A DNA stretch of 64,000 bases from JABCPE02 sp963530295. Its GTDB lineage: Bacteria > Bacteroidota > Bacteroidia > Flavobacteriales > Weeksellaceae. Location: contig CAUSCF010000011.1 of NCBI GenBank assembly GCA_963530295.1, forward strand, positions 4,286 to 68,285. Direction: 5' to 3'. The notes under the pieces are model-generated. The model was not told where the DNA came from, did not search any database, and worked only from the letters and a program-made list of their open reading frames with translations. Positions 24,573-33,338 of this stretch are shown here, piece after piece (position 1 is the first letter of the stretch; every line of letters starts with the position of its first letter). Position numbers and translations under genes: made by a program.

Positions 24573-25721
24573 TTATTCTATTGTTTTTATTATTTTCTTT
24601 AACCCTTCATAATCCTTCAAAACATCAGTCTCATTCCCTGTCGCTAATTTAATAGCATTATTGGCTTCTCTTATTCGATTAAGCATTGGCATAATTACTC
24701 TATTTCCATGCTTAATAAAAGATTGTATATCTTCCAATGAAGTCGGAATTTTATATCCCCGACTACTAGATGCAATAATTACCCCTCTATCTCTTAAATT
24801 TCCTATTATTTTGCTTCTAAAATATTCTTCATTCATCGGTTTATCTCTAATTGCATTAACATGTTTCATTAATTCTTTTGTTGAAATATAAGAATTGATA
24901 GTGTTTGTTTTTTGTAATAGGAGTAATAAATTTAACAACTTACATTGCTCTTGAACTATCTCATCCGAATTATTTTCATTTTTTTCAAGAAAATCTTGGA
25001 CTCTAAGAAAACAAACCTCTAATACCCTGTCATCAGACACATTGTCAGGAGTATCTCTTTTGAAATCATTAGAAACAAAAATACGAGGAAAGTGCTCTAT
25101 ATATGTAATTTTTGGTTCCAATAGATTTTTAAAATTTTCACTTTCATCCGATTTTTTTGTTTCATCATAAACATAACCTAGTGAACCAGAAATAAAATCA
25201 GCCAATTGTATTATTATTGAATTATGACTATTTTGATGTTTAAATTCAATCCCTCCAAATAATGTTCTAGGGTGTTTTTTACTCACATAATTTTTAAACT
25301 CAAGCATAAATTTGTTTGAGCCATGTTCATCCACATTTAATGTTATATTATTAAATGTTTTAAATAATTCTTGATAGAGTAAATTGTTAATAAATTTGTA
25401 AAAACTTTTCTTATATTGAAACCCTTTTGTTTGTAATTCTCTTTTATCTATGACAACAGCAAATATTGAAAAATCTAGTTCTTTTATTTCATCAAGAATA
25501 AGTTTTCTTCTTCCATGATTTGAAGCTACTTTACTTGATTTTATCTCTCCCTTCTGAAAGTATTTCTTCCTAATTATTTCTAGCTTTTCTTCCAACTCAG
25601 TAACTTTTTCAATTCCTTTTACCAAAACACAAGATACTATAAAATGTGATCCTTGTGTTTTAAAATCAAAAGAATTATTACCAAACTCATCTACAAAACC
25701 AATAGTATCCATAATAATCAT
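24573..25721 (-). CDS. DUF3800 protein with a C-terminal winged-helix-like region
   Basis: 382 residues. The N-terminal ~220 residues match DUF3800, an RNase H-like fold: GFVDEFGNN (D11, E12), LNVDEHGSNKF and IIIQLADFISGSLGYV supply the conserved acidic and QxADxxSG positions. The last ~150 residues look like a separate helical domain with a helix-turn-helix/wing pattern (ISTKELMKHVNAIR..FRSKIIGNLRDRGVIIASSSRGYKIP). DUF3800 proteins are often found in defence or mobile regions. The gene is more AT-rich than groEL beside it and no promoter was found. ATG 25712 is an alternative start. Confidence 0.75.
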   Translation of the reverse strand: MIIMDTIGFVDEFGNNSFDFKTQGSHFIVSCVLVKGIEKVTELEEKLEIIRKKYFQKGEIKSSKVASNHGRRKLILDEIKELDFSIFAVVIDKRELQTKGFQYKKSFYKFINNLLYQELFKTFNNITLNVDEHGSNKFMLEFKNYVSKKHPRTLFGGIEFKHQNSHNSIIIQLADFISGSLGYVYDETKKSDESENFKNLLEPKITYIEHFPRIFVSNDFKRDTPDNVSDDRVLEVCFLRVQDFLEKNENNSDEIVQEQCKLLNLLLLLQKTNTINSYISTKELMKHVNAIRDKPMNEEYFRSKIIGNLRDRGVIIASSSRGYKIPTSLEDIQSFIKHGNRVIMPMLNRIREANNAIKLATGNETDVLKDYEGLKKIIKTIE

Positions 25722-25729
25722 ATTTTTAT

Positions 25730-25762
25730 AAAAAAACTAACAGCACAGAGCTGTTAGCTTTT
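25730..25762 (-). terminator. Hairpin terminator of the chaperonin operon
   Basis: Stem CTAACAGC (25737-25744) with GCTGTTAG (25750-25757), 5-nt loop, followed on the minus strand by a run of T. It lies between the groEL stop and the DUF3800 start. Confidence 0.8.
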
Positions 25763-25775
25763 AAGTTATTATTTA

Positions 25776-27404
25776 TTACATCATTCCTGGCATACCGCCT
25801 CCCATTGGTGGCATTGGTGCTTCAGGTTTTGGGATTTCTGTGATGACACACTCGGTAGTAAGAAGCATACCTGCTACAGATGCCGCGTTTTCTAGGGCTA
25901 CACGAGTCACCTTCGTAGGGTCTATGATTCCTGCTTCCAGCATGTTTACAAACTCATCAGTTTTTGCATTGTACCCAAAATCTGCCTTTCCTTCTGATAC
26001 TTTCGCTACGATTACAGAACCTTCGCCGCCTGCATTCGCTACGATTTGTCTTAGCGGCTCTTCTATCGCTCTTTTCACGATTTTGATACCTGTGTTTTCA
26101 TCTTGGTTCACTCCGTGAAGATTGTTCAGAGATTCTATCGCTCTTACAAGGGCAACTCCTCCACCTGCTACGATACCTTCTTCTACAGCGGCTCTCGTCG
26201 CATGCAGGGCATCATCTACTCGGTCTTTTTTCTCTTTCATCTCCACTTCAGAAGCAGCACCTACATAAAGCACGGCAACACCACCTGCCAATTTGGCCAA
26301 TCTTTCTTGAAGTTTTTCTTTGTCATAGTCAGAAGTTGTAGATTCTAACTGCGCTTTGATTTGGTTTACTCTCGCTTTGATTTGGGCATCATCTCCAGCT
26401 CCGTTTACGATAGTCGTATTATCTTTGTCAATCACTACTTTTTCAGCCTTACCAAGAAGCTCGATAGAAGCATTTTCCATAGTGAAACCTCTTTCTTCAG
26501 AAATCACCTGTCCGCCTGTAAGGATAGCGATATCTTCTAACATAGCTTTTCTTCTGTCACCGAAACCAGGCGCTTTCACAGCGGCGATTTTAAGCGAACC
26601 TCTTAGTTTGTTCACAACTAAAGTTGCCAAAGCCTCGCCTTCTACTTCTTCGGAAATAATCAATAAAGATTTTCCCTGCTGAGCCACAGGCTCTAAAACT
26701 GGAAGCAGCTCCTTCATAGAAGAGATTTTTTTCTCTACTAAAAGAATATATGGGTTGTCCAATTCTGCCACCATTTTGTCTGGATTAGTCACGAAATATG
26801 GCGATTGGTAACCTCTGTCAAACTGCATACCTTCCACCACATCTACCGTAGTGTCTATTCCTTTCGCTTCTTCTACGGTGATTACTCCTTCTTTTCCTAC
26901 TTTCGCGAAAGCATCAGCGATAAGTCCACCGATAGTTTCATCATTGTTAGCAGAAACAGAAGCTACTTGCTTGATTTTATCATTGTTATCTCCTACTTGC
27001 TGAGACTGAGATTTTAGGTTTTCTACCACCGCAGAAACAGCCTTGTCGATTCCTCTTTTCAGGTCCATTGGGTTTGCTCCTGCCGCCACATTTTTCAGCC
27101 CTTCTCTCACGATAGCCTGAGCCAAAACAGTAGCCGTAGTTGTTCCATCTCCTGCGATGTCATTGGTTTTAGAAGCTACTTCTTTTACCATCTGAGCACC
27201 CATGTTTTCTACTTTGTCTTCCAGCTCTATTTCTTTCGCTACAGAAACTCCGTCTTTGGTCACATGTGGAGCGCCGAAAGATTTCTCAATCACTACATTT
27301 CGCCCTTTAGGCCCTAATGTCACTTTTACTGCATTCGCCAATGCATCTACACCTCTTTTTAATGCGTCTCTTGATTCAATATCAAATTTAATTTCTTTTG
27401 CCAT
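25776..27404 (-). CDS. groEL: Chaperonin GroEL (60 kDa)
   Basis: 542 residues, full length from MAKEIKFDIESRDALKRGVDALANAVKVTLGPKGRNVVI to the Gly-Met tail GGGMPGMM. The ATP-binding GDGTTTATVLAQ and the VEEGIVAGGGVAL signature are intact. The tetradecamer folds proteins inside a cavity capped by GroES. Unusually, it is not next to groES: an aldo/keto reductase and an unrecognised gene lie between them on the same strand, with short gaps (30, 36 and 13 bp), so all four could be one transcript. A weak TAnnTTTA element (27422-27429) lies in front of groEL. Confidence 0.98.
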   Translation of the reverse strand: MAKEIKFDIESRDALKRGVDALANAVKVTLGPKGRNVVIEKSFGAPHVTKDGVSVAKEIELEDKVENMGAQMVKEVASKTNDIAGDGTTTATVLAQAIVREGLKNVAAGANPMDLKRGIDKAVSAVVENLKSQSQQVGDNNDKIKQVASVSANNDETIGGLIADAFAKVGKEGVITVEEAKGIDTTVDVVEGMQFDRGYQSPYFVTNPDKMVAELDNPYILLVEKKISSMKELLPVLEPVAQQGKSLLIISEEVEGEALATLVVNKLRGSLKIAAVKAPGFGDRRKAMLEDIAILTGGQVISEERGFTMENASIELLGKAEKVVIDKDNTTIVNGAGDDAQIKARVNQIKAQLESTTSDYDKEKLQERLAKLAGGVAVLYVGAASEVEMKEKKDRVDDALHATRAAVEEGIVAGGGVALVRAIESLNNLHGVNQDENTGIKIVKRAIEEPLRQIVANAGGEGSVIVAKVSEGKADFGYNAKTDEFVNMLEAGIIDPTKVTRVALENAASVAGMLLTTECVITEIPKPEAPMPPMGGGMPGMM

Positions 27405-27434
27405 TTTTTTAAATTATATTTTAAAGCTATTTTT

Positions 27435-28274
27435 TTAAACAATACTTAACAAAAATTCTATCATCTCTGGATTTCTGTGGTCAAAAATAAGTGGTTTTCT
27501 CTCATCCATCTGGCTGATTATTTCTCTATCTTCGGCTGAAAGCTGAAAATCAAAAATATCAATATTTTGTGCCATTCTGTCTTTGTTAGCGGATTTCGGA
27601 ATAAGAATTATATCATTTTCAAATAAATAGCGAAGTGCTACTTGCGCTACTGATTTTCCATATTTCTCACCGATTTTTTTCAGTACAGGATTATTGAAAA
27701 AATCATTTTTTCCCTCTGCAAGAGGCCCCCAAGACATCAGTTTGGTATCGTGTTTTTTCATAATTTCCTGCAACTCTCTCTGCTGGTGGAAAACATGAGT
27801 TTCTACCTGATTAACGGCTGGTTTTACCTCAGCGAAATGAGCCAAATCCAAATATCTGTCTGCATAAAAATTACTTACACCTAGCGCACGGATTTTTCCT
27901 TCTTTATAGGCTTCTTCCATTGCTCTATACGCTCCGTAATAGTCATTTATAGGCTGATGAATAAGTAATAAATCTATATAGTCCGTTTGTAATTTTTCCA
28001 AAGATTTGTCAATGGATAATTTCGCTTTTTCATACCCGAAATTACTTGGCCATATCTTTGTAGTGAGAAAAAATTCTTTTCTATCAATACCACTTTTTTT
28101 AACTGCATTTCCTACCCCTTCTTCATTTTGGTAGATTTGAGCCGTATCAATGGAACGATATCCTACTGAAATAGCATCAGAAACACATCGCTCACATTCT
28201 TCTGGCGAAACCTGAAACACCCCATATCCTAACTGTGGCATTTCTACACCATTATTTAAAGTTATTTTTTTCAT
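27435..28274 (-). CDS. Aldo/keto reductase (2,5-diketogluconate reductase-like)
   Basis: 279 residues, TIM-barrel NADPH-dependent oxidoreductase. The tetrad is present: Asp and Tyr in SIDTAQIYQNEEGVG, Lys in TTKIWPSNFG and His in LLLIHQP. The C-terminal RYLFENDIILIPKSANKDRMAQNIDIFDF binds the cofactor phosphate. The physiological aldehyde or ketone is unknown. It lies between groES and groEL; expression with the chaperonins would make it a stress-induced detoxification enzyme (inference). Confidence 0.93.
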   Translation of the reverse strand: MKKITLNNGVEMPQLGYGVFQVSPEECERCVSDAISVGYRSIDTAQIYQNEEGVGNAVKKSGIDRKEFFLTTKIWPSNFGYEKAKLSIDKSLEKLQTDYIDLLLIHQPINDYYGAYRAMEEAYKEGKIRALGVSNFYADRYLDLAHFAEVKPAVNQVETHVFHQQRELQEIMKKHDTKLMSWGPLAEGKNDFFNNPVLKKIGEKYGKSVAQVALRYLFENDIILIPKSANKDRMAQNIDIFDFQLSAEDREIISQMDERKPLIFDHRNPEMIEFLLSIV

Positions 28275-28310
28275 ATTTTTATTTTGAATTTTATTTTAAA
28301 TTATAATCTT

Positions 28311-28847
28311 TTATGCAATTTGGACAATTCTACATTTTTCGCAGAGAGGATAGGATTCCACAAAGTTTTTGATTTTTTCCTTCGCTTCTGCAAAACTTCC
28401 ATTGATGTAGAAATATAGAGCCGTCTCGGTGCTTCCCTCAAAATAAGAAGTCACCACTATCTCATCGTTTAGTGCTTCTTCAATATTTTTATAAACCTCG
28501 TTAATATCACAGTTCTGATAAACCTCCTCTGGTAGATCTGTTCCGTTAATATAAATTGCCAATCCTTCTGCTGTTCCTACTTCTTGGGAAAAATCTTCGC
28601 CGTATAGTTTAGAACCTTTCGGAATACCGATTTCTTCTAGTTTGTGTAGTAACTCCTTCACGGCTTCAGGACTATTGAGTTCCAGCTCAATATCACAATA
28701 CTCCACCTCTCCATTCTTATCCATCATAGTACCGCCTCCAGATGTCGCTCCTAAATTTCCTTCTGATAGAAATTCTTCTATCAAATCCTCCAAATCGTGC
28801 CTATCAAAAGGCTGTAATTTAGCATTTAGCTGTAGTGTATAGAACAT
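28311..28847 (-). CDS. Conserved acidic protein of unknown function in the groE cluster
   Basis: 178 residues, no signal peptide or membrane segment, strongly acidic. It starts MFYTLQLNAKLQPFDRHDLED and has a Gly-rich GATSGGGTMMDKNGEVEYCDIELELNSPEAV, then KGSKLYG and GTAEGLAIYINGTDLPEEVY, and a Cys pair near the end (LCEKCRIVQ). I have a sense of having seen the GGGT...CDIE pattern in other soluble bacterial proteins but cannot name the family. It begins 13 bp after the groES stop, so cotranscription and possibly translational coupling with groES are likely. Confidence 0.75.
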   Translation of the reverse strand: MFYTLQLNAKLQPFDRHDLEDLIEEFLSEGNLGATSGGGTMMDKNGEVEYCDIELELNSPEAVKELLHKLEEIGIPKGSKLYGEDFSQEVGTAEGLAIYINGTDLPEEVYQNCDINEVYKNIEEALNDEIVVTSYFEGSTETALYFYINGSFAEAKEKIKNFVESYPLCEKCRIVQIA

Positions 28848-28860
28848 GATATTTTATTTT

Positions 28861-29139
28861 TTATCCTAAAATTCCTAACAAATCAGACTCTCTTATGATA
28901 AGATAATCCTTGCCGTCTAATTTTAATTCTTGCCCAGCATATTTTCCATAAAGAACTTTGTCTCCTACTTTCACAGTAAGCGGCTCATCTTTTTTACCGT
29001 TTCCTACGGCTACTACTACGCCTTCCTGTGGTTTTTCTTTTGCTGTATCTGGAATGATCAATCCTGATGCTGTCTTTGTCTCTGCTGGAGCTGGTTCTAC
29101 CAATACTCTGTCTGCTAATGGTTTAAAATTTACTGCCAT
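28861..29139 (-). CDS. groES: Co-chaperonin GroES (10 kDa)
   Basis: 92 residues from the ATG at 29139 (MAVNFKPLADRVLVEPAPAE); the longer frame is leader sequence. The mobile loop ASGLIIPDTAKEKPQEG and the conserved VGDKVLYGKYAGQELKLDGKDYLIIRESDLLGIL are complete. It forms the heptameric lid of GroEL. It heads the four-gene cluster. The upstream ~190 bp contain a TAAATTTA box with a poor -33 region; no CIRCE inverted repeat was seen. Confidence 0.97.
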   Translation of the reverse strand: MAVNFKPLADRVLVEPAPAETKTASGLIIPDTAKEKPQEGVVVAVGNGKKDEPLTVKVGDKVLYGKYAGQELKLDGKDYLIIRESDLLGILG

Positions 29140-29271
29140 AATTATTTCTTTTATTAAATGATTTAATTTTTGAATGTTACTCTCTAAATTTATACCAAAA
29201 TCAAATTGTGACATTTTTGTCAGTTTTCCTTACTTTATGAATGAAAATTTGACATACCTATGAATTTTTCA

Positions 29272-29301
29272 TTGCTTTTTTAACAAAAATTTAGTATATT
29301 G
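29272..29301 (+). promoter_or_regulatory. Probable promoter of the antiporter operon (TTG - 20 bp - TATATTG)
   Basis: TTG at 29272-29274 and a degenerate TATATTG at 29295-29301 with 20-bp spacing, 27 bp upstream of the ATG. The -7 element lacks one T of the consensus. Confidence 0.4.
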
Positions 29302-29328
29302 CGAAAACTTAAACTTAATATTTAATAT

Positions 29329-30906
29329 ATGGTAGAATATTTTTCATTTTTTATATTGCTGTCTGTCATCATTATGGGAATTGTGATGCTGAGCAATAAA
29401 ATAAAAGTCGCATACCCTATCCTTCTGCTCATCGCAGGGCTGGGCGTGGGCTTCCTTCCTAATACACCTAATATAAAAATAGACCCACATCTGATTTTTA
29501 TTATTTTCCTACCTCCGCTTTTATACGAAGCAGCACTAGCTAACTCATGGAAAGAGATTTGGCGCTGGAGGAGAATTATTTTCAGTTTTGCGTTTATTGT
29601 GGTTTTTTTGACCGCAATTTCTGTCGCATTGTTTGTAAATCATTATATCCCTGGGTTTTCACTGGCGCTGGGCTTTCTTCTTGGAGGGATAGTTTCTCCT
29701 CCTGATGCGGTGAGTGCTGGAGCTATTCTAAAATTCGTGAAAGTCCCTAAAAGAATCGCTACTATTCTGGAAGGAGAAAGTTTATTCAATGATGCTTCCT
29801 CTCTTATAATCCTAAGATTTTCTATGGCAGCAGTAGCTACTGGACAGTTCATATGGCAGGATGCAGCGGGAAGTTTCGCTTGGATGATTTTCGGAGGAAC
29901 AGGCATTGGGCTTTTTATAGCGTTCGTCGTTATGCAAATTCACAGATTACTTCCTACCAATGAAGATATTGATGTAATCCTCTCTCTATTAACCCCTTAC
30001 ATCATGTACATAATCGCAGAAGAGGTTCATGCTTCTGGGGTAATGGCGGTTGTATGTGGAGGGTTGTATTTGGCTTATCATAACATTCATATTTTGAGTA
30101 GTTCATCCAGAATTAGAGGTATTAATGTTTGGCATAGTTTCACTTTCCTTCTCAATGGTTTGGTATTCTTACTAATCGGTTTGGGGCTTCCTGACATTGT
30201 AGAAGGGCTAAAAAAAGATGGAATAAGCTTATATGATGCTTCTATTTATGGGGTTTTAGTGACAATAGTACTGATTGTTGTGCGTCTTTTGGCTTCGTAT
30301 GGTGCAGTCATTGTAACCAAAGTGATGAGCAATTTCATCACTGTAGCCGACCCTAAAATAAATCTAAAAGCGCCTTTCATCATCGGATGGTCTGGGATGC
30401 GTGGAGTGGTTTCCTTGGCAGCAGCTCTTTCTATTCCGCTAACACTAGAGGATGGCACACCTTTCCCAAACAGAAGCCTTATATTATACATCACTTTCGT
30501 GGCTATTTTTGTGACTTTGGTTTTTCAGGGACTTACTTTACCTTTCATTATCAAGAAATTAAAACTCCCTAAATTCAACGACCATTTCCCTGAGCACGAA
30601 ACTGAGAGATTTATTCTGAGAAAATTGGCTAAAAGCTCGATAGACTATCTAACAACCAATTACAAAGAAGAAATGAAAAACAGCTTTGAGCTGAGAGCTG
30701 TAGTAAGCCGATGGGAACAGCGATTAGCAACGGAAGAGGAACTAAAAATCCCTGACCACATCAAAGAAATCTACATCGATGTTCTCTGCAAAAAGAGAAA
30801 TATTCTTTTTGAAATTAACAATAAATACCCGAAAATCAACGAGGATATCATCCGAAAATTCATTCATCGTATAGATTTGGAAGAAGAAAGAATAAGACAC
30901 GAGTAA
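29329..30906 (+). CDS. Na+/H+ antiporter, CPA1 (NhaP/NHE) family
   Basis: 525 residues. About twelve helices occupy the first ~410 residues, with the family core PPDAVSAGAILK and LEGESLFNDASSLIILRF (the acidic ion-binding ND motif). A cytoplasmic helical tail of ~110 residues follows, as in NHE relatives. It exchanges cytoplasmic Na+ or K+ for protons. It heads a four-gene operon: the glycosyltransferase starts 4 bp after its stop. Confidence 0.93.
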   Translation: MVEYFSFFILLSVIIMGIVMLSNKIKVAYPILLLIAGLGVGFLPNTPNIKIDPHLIFIIFLPPLLYEAALANSWKEIWRWRRIIFSFAFIVVFLTAISVALFVNHYIPGFSLALGFLLGGIVSPPDAVSAGAILKFVKVPKRIATILEGESLFNDASSLIILRFSMAAVATGQFIWQDAAGSFAWMIFGGTGIGLFIAFVVMQIHRLLPTNEDIDVILSLLTPYIMYIIAEEVHASGVMAVVCGGLYLAYHNIHILSSSSRIRGINVWHSFTFLLNGLVFLLIGLGLPDIVEGLKKDGISLYDASIYGVLVTIVLIVVRLLASYGAVIVTKVMSNFITVADPKINLKAPFIIGWSGMRGVVSLAAALSIPLTLEDGTPFPNRSLILYITFVAIFVTLVFQGLTLPFIIKKLKLPKFNDHFPEHETERFILRKLAKSSIDYLTTNYKEEMKNSFELRAVVSRWEQRLATEEELKIPDHIKEIYIDVLCKKRNILFEINNKYPKINEDIIRKFIHRIDLEEERIRHE

Positions 30907-30910
30907 AACC

Positions 30911-32053
30911 ATGCAAAAGAAAAAAATACTTATTCGTATCGGCTCTCTCCGCCACGGTGGAGCAGAGAAGGTTTTGGCTACTTTCCTTAAAAATATCCCA
31001 TCTGATAAATACGAAGTGGATCTCCTGCTGAATCTCTATTCTGGGAAATATCTTTCTGAAATTCCCAGCTGGATCAACATTCTATATCTCATTAAAGGAG
31101 AGATGATTACCACCAACAGACCACAGGACATTCCGATAAAAGCGCTTCGTGTAGGGTATCTATTTTTATTGAAAAAATTCCCAAAACTGCTCTACAAATT
31201 AATTCTTAAAGACAAAAAATATGATGTAGAATTTGCAGCAATTCATGGAGTAAGGGACGAAATCCTAAACTCTCCTATCACCTCTTCGAAAAAAATAGTT
31301 TGGATTCATAACGACTTGCGAAAGACCCAATTTCACAACTATACAGATGATGAAATTAGGAAGTTTTTTAAGTTTGATAAAATCATGGTGATTTCCGAGC
31401 ATATCCAAAAAGATTTTGAAAGCTTGGCTAAAAATGAAGATGAAAAACAGCGAATTGTCCGAATTTATAATCCACTGGACACAGATGAGATTTTAAGAAA
31501 AAGTGAAGCGCCTCTGACTAGCGATTACAGACATCCTTTGTTTTTGTCCGTTGGAACAGTTTTCCCACAAAAAGGATTTGACCGACTGCTGAAAGCCCAC
31601 AAAAGGCTTTTGGATGAAGGATTTTTTCATCAGATTTTAATCGTGGGTGATGGCTACGATTTTGAAAATATTAAAAAACTAAAAACAGAACTTGGCGTGG
31701 AAAATACCGCTAAAATGCTTGGTTTTACGGACAATCCGTATCCTTATTTTAAAAGCGCGGATTTCTATGTCCTCAGCTCAAGATACGAAGGCTATCCTAC
31801 AGTACTATTCGAAGCTATTACACTGAAAAAAAATATCATCGCCACAGATGTTTCTGGAGTGCGAGAAATGCTGAATGATGGCGAACTGGGACTGATTGTA
31901 GAAAATTCCGAAGAAGGAATTTATCAAGGTATGAAAGAAGCCCTCAGCAATGCGGATAACTTCAACAAGTATCAAGAAAAACTAAAAAACTACACCATGC
32001 CTTTCAACCTTGAAAACTCTGTTAAAAAAATAATGGAAATCATTGATAACTAG
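30911..32053 (+). CDS. Glycosyltransferase family 4 protein
   Basis: 380 residues, GT-B fold. The N-terminal Rossmann domain starts RIGSLRHGGAEKVLATFLKN; the C-terminal domain has LSVGTVFPQKGFDRLLKAHKRLLDEG and the E-x7-E motif in SSRYEGYPTVLFEAI. A retaining enzyme acting on a surface polysaccharide or lipopolysaccharide is inferred. Its stop (TAG) is directly followed by the ATG of the acetyltransferase gene, so the two are tightly coupled and may modify the same glycan. Confidence 0.92.
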   Translation: MQKKKILIRIGSLRHGGAEKVLATFLKNIPSDKYEVDLLLNLYSGKYLSEIPSWINILYLIKGEMITTNRPQDIPIKALRVGYLFLLKKFPKLLYKLILKDKKYDVEFAAIHGVRDEILNSPITSSKKIVWIHNDLRKTQFHNYTDDEIRKFFKFDKIMVISEHIQKDFESLAKNEDEKQRIVRIYNPLDTDEILRKSEAPLTSDYRHPLFLSVGTVFPQKGFDRLLKAHKRLLDEGFFHQILIVGDGYDFENIKKLKTELGVENTAKMLGFTDNPYPYFKSADFYVLSSRYEGYPTVLFEAITLKKNIIATDVSGVREMLNDGELGLIVENSEEGIYQGMKEALSNADNFNKYQEKLKNYTMPFNLENSVKKIMEIIDN

Positions 32054-32605
32054 ATGAAATACACTATCATACAAAAAGATTTTTACCGTGCATGCGGGCA
32101 GTGGCTTTCTCATTTTCAGATGCTAAAAAAATGCCTCAGTCCCAATCTGCACTACATCTATTGGTTTCGTAATGCGCAGAAATACCCGAAATCTTCTTTA
32201 ATAGGGAAGATTTATCGGTTTATTCTAAGGCATTATCAGATAAAATATGGCTTTCAGATTTATCCAGAAACGGAAATCGGCGAAGGCTTTTATTTAGGGC
32301 ATTGGGGAGCATTGGTTATCAATCCAAAAACCATCATTGGCAAAAATTGTAACATCGCACAAGGCGTAACCATTGGGCAGACCAACAGAGGAAAATCCAT
32401 AGGTGTCCCTAAAATAGGCAACGAAGTCTGGATAGGCGCCAATGCCGTGATAGTTGGCGGAATTACCATCGGAGACAATGTCCTCATCGCGCCAAATGCG
32501 TATGTAAATATGGATGTTCCTTCTAATTCCGTAGTTGTGGGAAATCCTGCCCAAATCATTCCTAATAAAAATGCTACGGAAGGATACATTAACAATAAAA
32601 TTTGA
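32054..32605 (+). CDS. Serine O-acetyltransferase-like hexapeptide transferase
   Basis: 183 residues. It starts at the base after the glycosyltransferase stop. An N-terminal helical part (DFYRACGQWLSHFQML) precedes left-handed beta-helix repeats: IYPETEIGEGFYLGHWGALVINPKTIIGKNCNIAQGVTIG, ..IGNEVWIGANAVIVGGITIGDNVLIAPNAYVN, ending VVGNPAQII. The GxHxGA-like active-site His (GHWGALV) is present. Because it is coupled to a glycosyltransferase and lacks a full CysE N-domain, polysaccharide O-acetylation is more likely than cysteine synthesis. Confidence 0.85.
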   Translation: MKYTIIQKDFYRACGQWLSHFQMLKKCLSPNLHYIYWFRNAQKYPKSSLIGKIYRFILRHYQIKYGFQIYPETEIGEGFYLGHWGALVINPKTIIGKNCNIAQGVTIGQTNRGKSIGVPKIGNEVWIGANAVIVGGITIGDNVLIAPNAYVNMDVPSNSVVVGNPAQIIPNKNATEGYINNKI

Positions 32606-32612
32606 TTTTTAA

Positions 32613-33299
32613 ATGGCACTATCTTATAAAGTTATTTTTGAAAATAATAAAAAATGGGTAGAAAAAAAACTCGGTGAAGATGCTGATTTTTTCAAAAATC
32701 TAGCCAAAGAACAAAACCCAGAATACCTATACATAGGCTGTTCGGACAGCCGAGTAACTACGGAAGAACTCATGGGACTAAAACCTGGTGAAGTTTTTGT
32801 GCATAGAAATATTGCTAATCTGGTAAATACACTGGATTTGAATGCAATATCCGCTATACAATATGCCGTGGAACACCTAAAAGTAAAACATATCATTGTC
32901 TGTGGGCACTATGACTGCGGAGGAATAAAAGCAGCGATGAGCCCAGAGGATTTAGGACTGCTAAACCCTTGGCTCAGAAATATCCGAGATATTTACAGAC
33001 TTCACCGCATAGAACTAGATGCCATAGCCGATGAAAAAGAACGAAACAACAGGTTGGTAGAACTAAATGTGCAGGAACAATGCATCAATGTCATCAAACT
33101 TGCCTGTGTGCAGGAGCGATATATCGTAGATGAATACCCTATCGTTCACGGATGGGTTTTTGATATTTCCACAGGGAAACTAAAAGACCTGAATTTAGAT
33201 TTTAAAAACATTTTGAAAGACATTCAGGAAATCTACAATCTCACTGATTCTGAATGGGTAATGAGCCGAAAGCACAATAAAAACATCAAAAATGCATAA
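32613..33299 (+). CDS. can: Beta-class carbonic anhydrase
   Basis: 228 residues. Zinc and catalytic residues of the beta class are all visible: C43-x-D45-x-R47 (CSDSRV), HRNIANLV, and H99-x2-C102 (HYDCGG). It interconverts CO2 and bicarbonate in the cytoplasm. It starts 7 bp after the acetyltransferase stop and is the last gene of the operon, ending at a strong shared terminator. The gene on the other side of that terminator is a SulP anion transporter, a family that includes bicarbonate carriers. Confidence 0.96.
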   Translation: MALSYKVIFENNKKWVEKKLGEDADFFKNLAKEQNPEYLYIGCSDSRVTTEELMGLKPGEVFVHRNIANLVNTLDLNAISAIQYAVEHLKVKHIIVCGHYDCGGIKAAMSPEDLGLLNPWLRNIRDIYRLHRIELDAIADEKERNNRLVELNVQEQCINVIKLACVQERYIVDEYPIVHGWVFDISTGKLKDLNLDFKNILKDIQEIYNLTDSEWVMSRKHNKNIKNA

Positions 33300-33302
33300 A
33301 AC

Positions 33303-33332
33303 AAAAATGCTGCAAAATTTTGCAGCATTTTT
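33303..33332. terminator. Bidirectional hairpin terminator (perfect 30-bp palindrome)
   Basis: AAAAATGCTGCAAAA followed immediately by its complement. It separates the convergent carbonic anhydrase and SulP genes. Confidence 0.92.
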
Positions 33333-33338
33333 TATATT

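Noticed and set aside
29140..29328. CIRCE-type heat-shock operator before groES
   Set aside because: I looked for the TTAGCACTC-N9-GAGTGCTAA inverted repeat and saw nothing similar.
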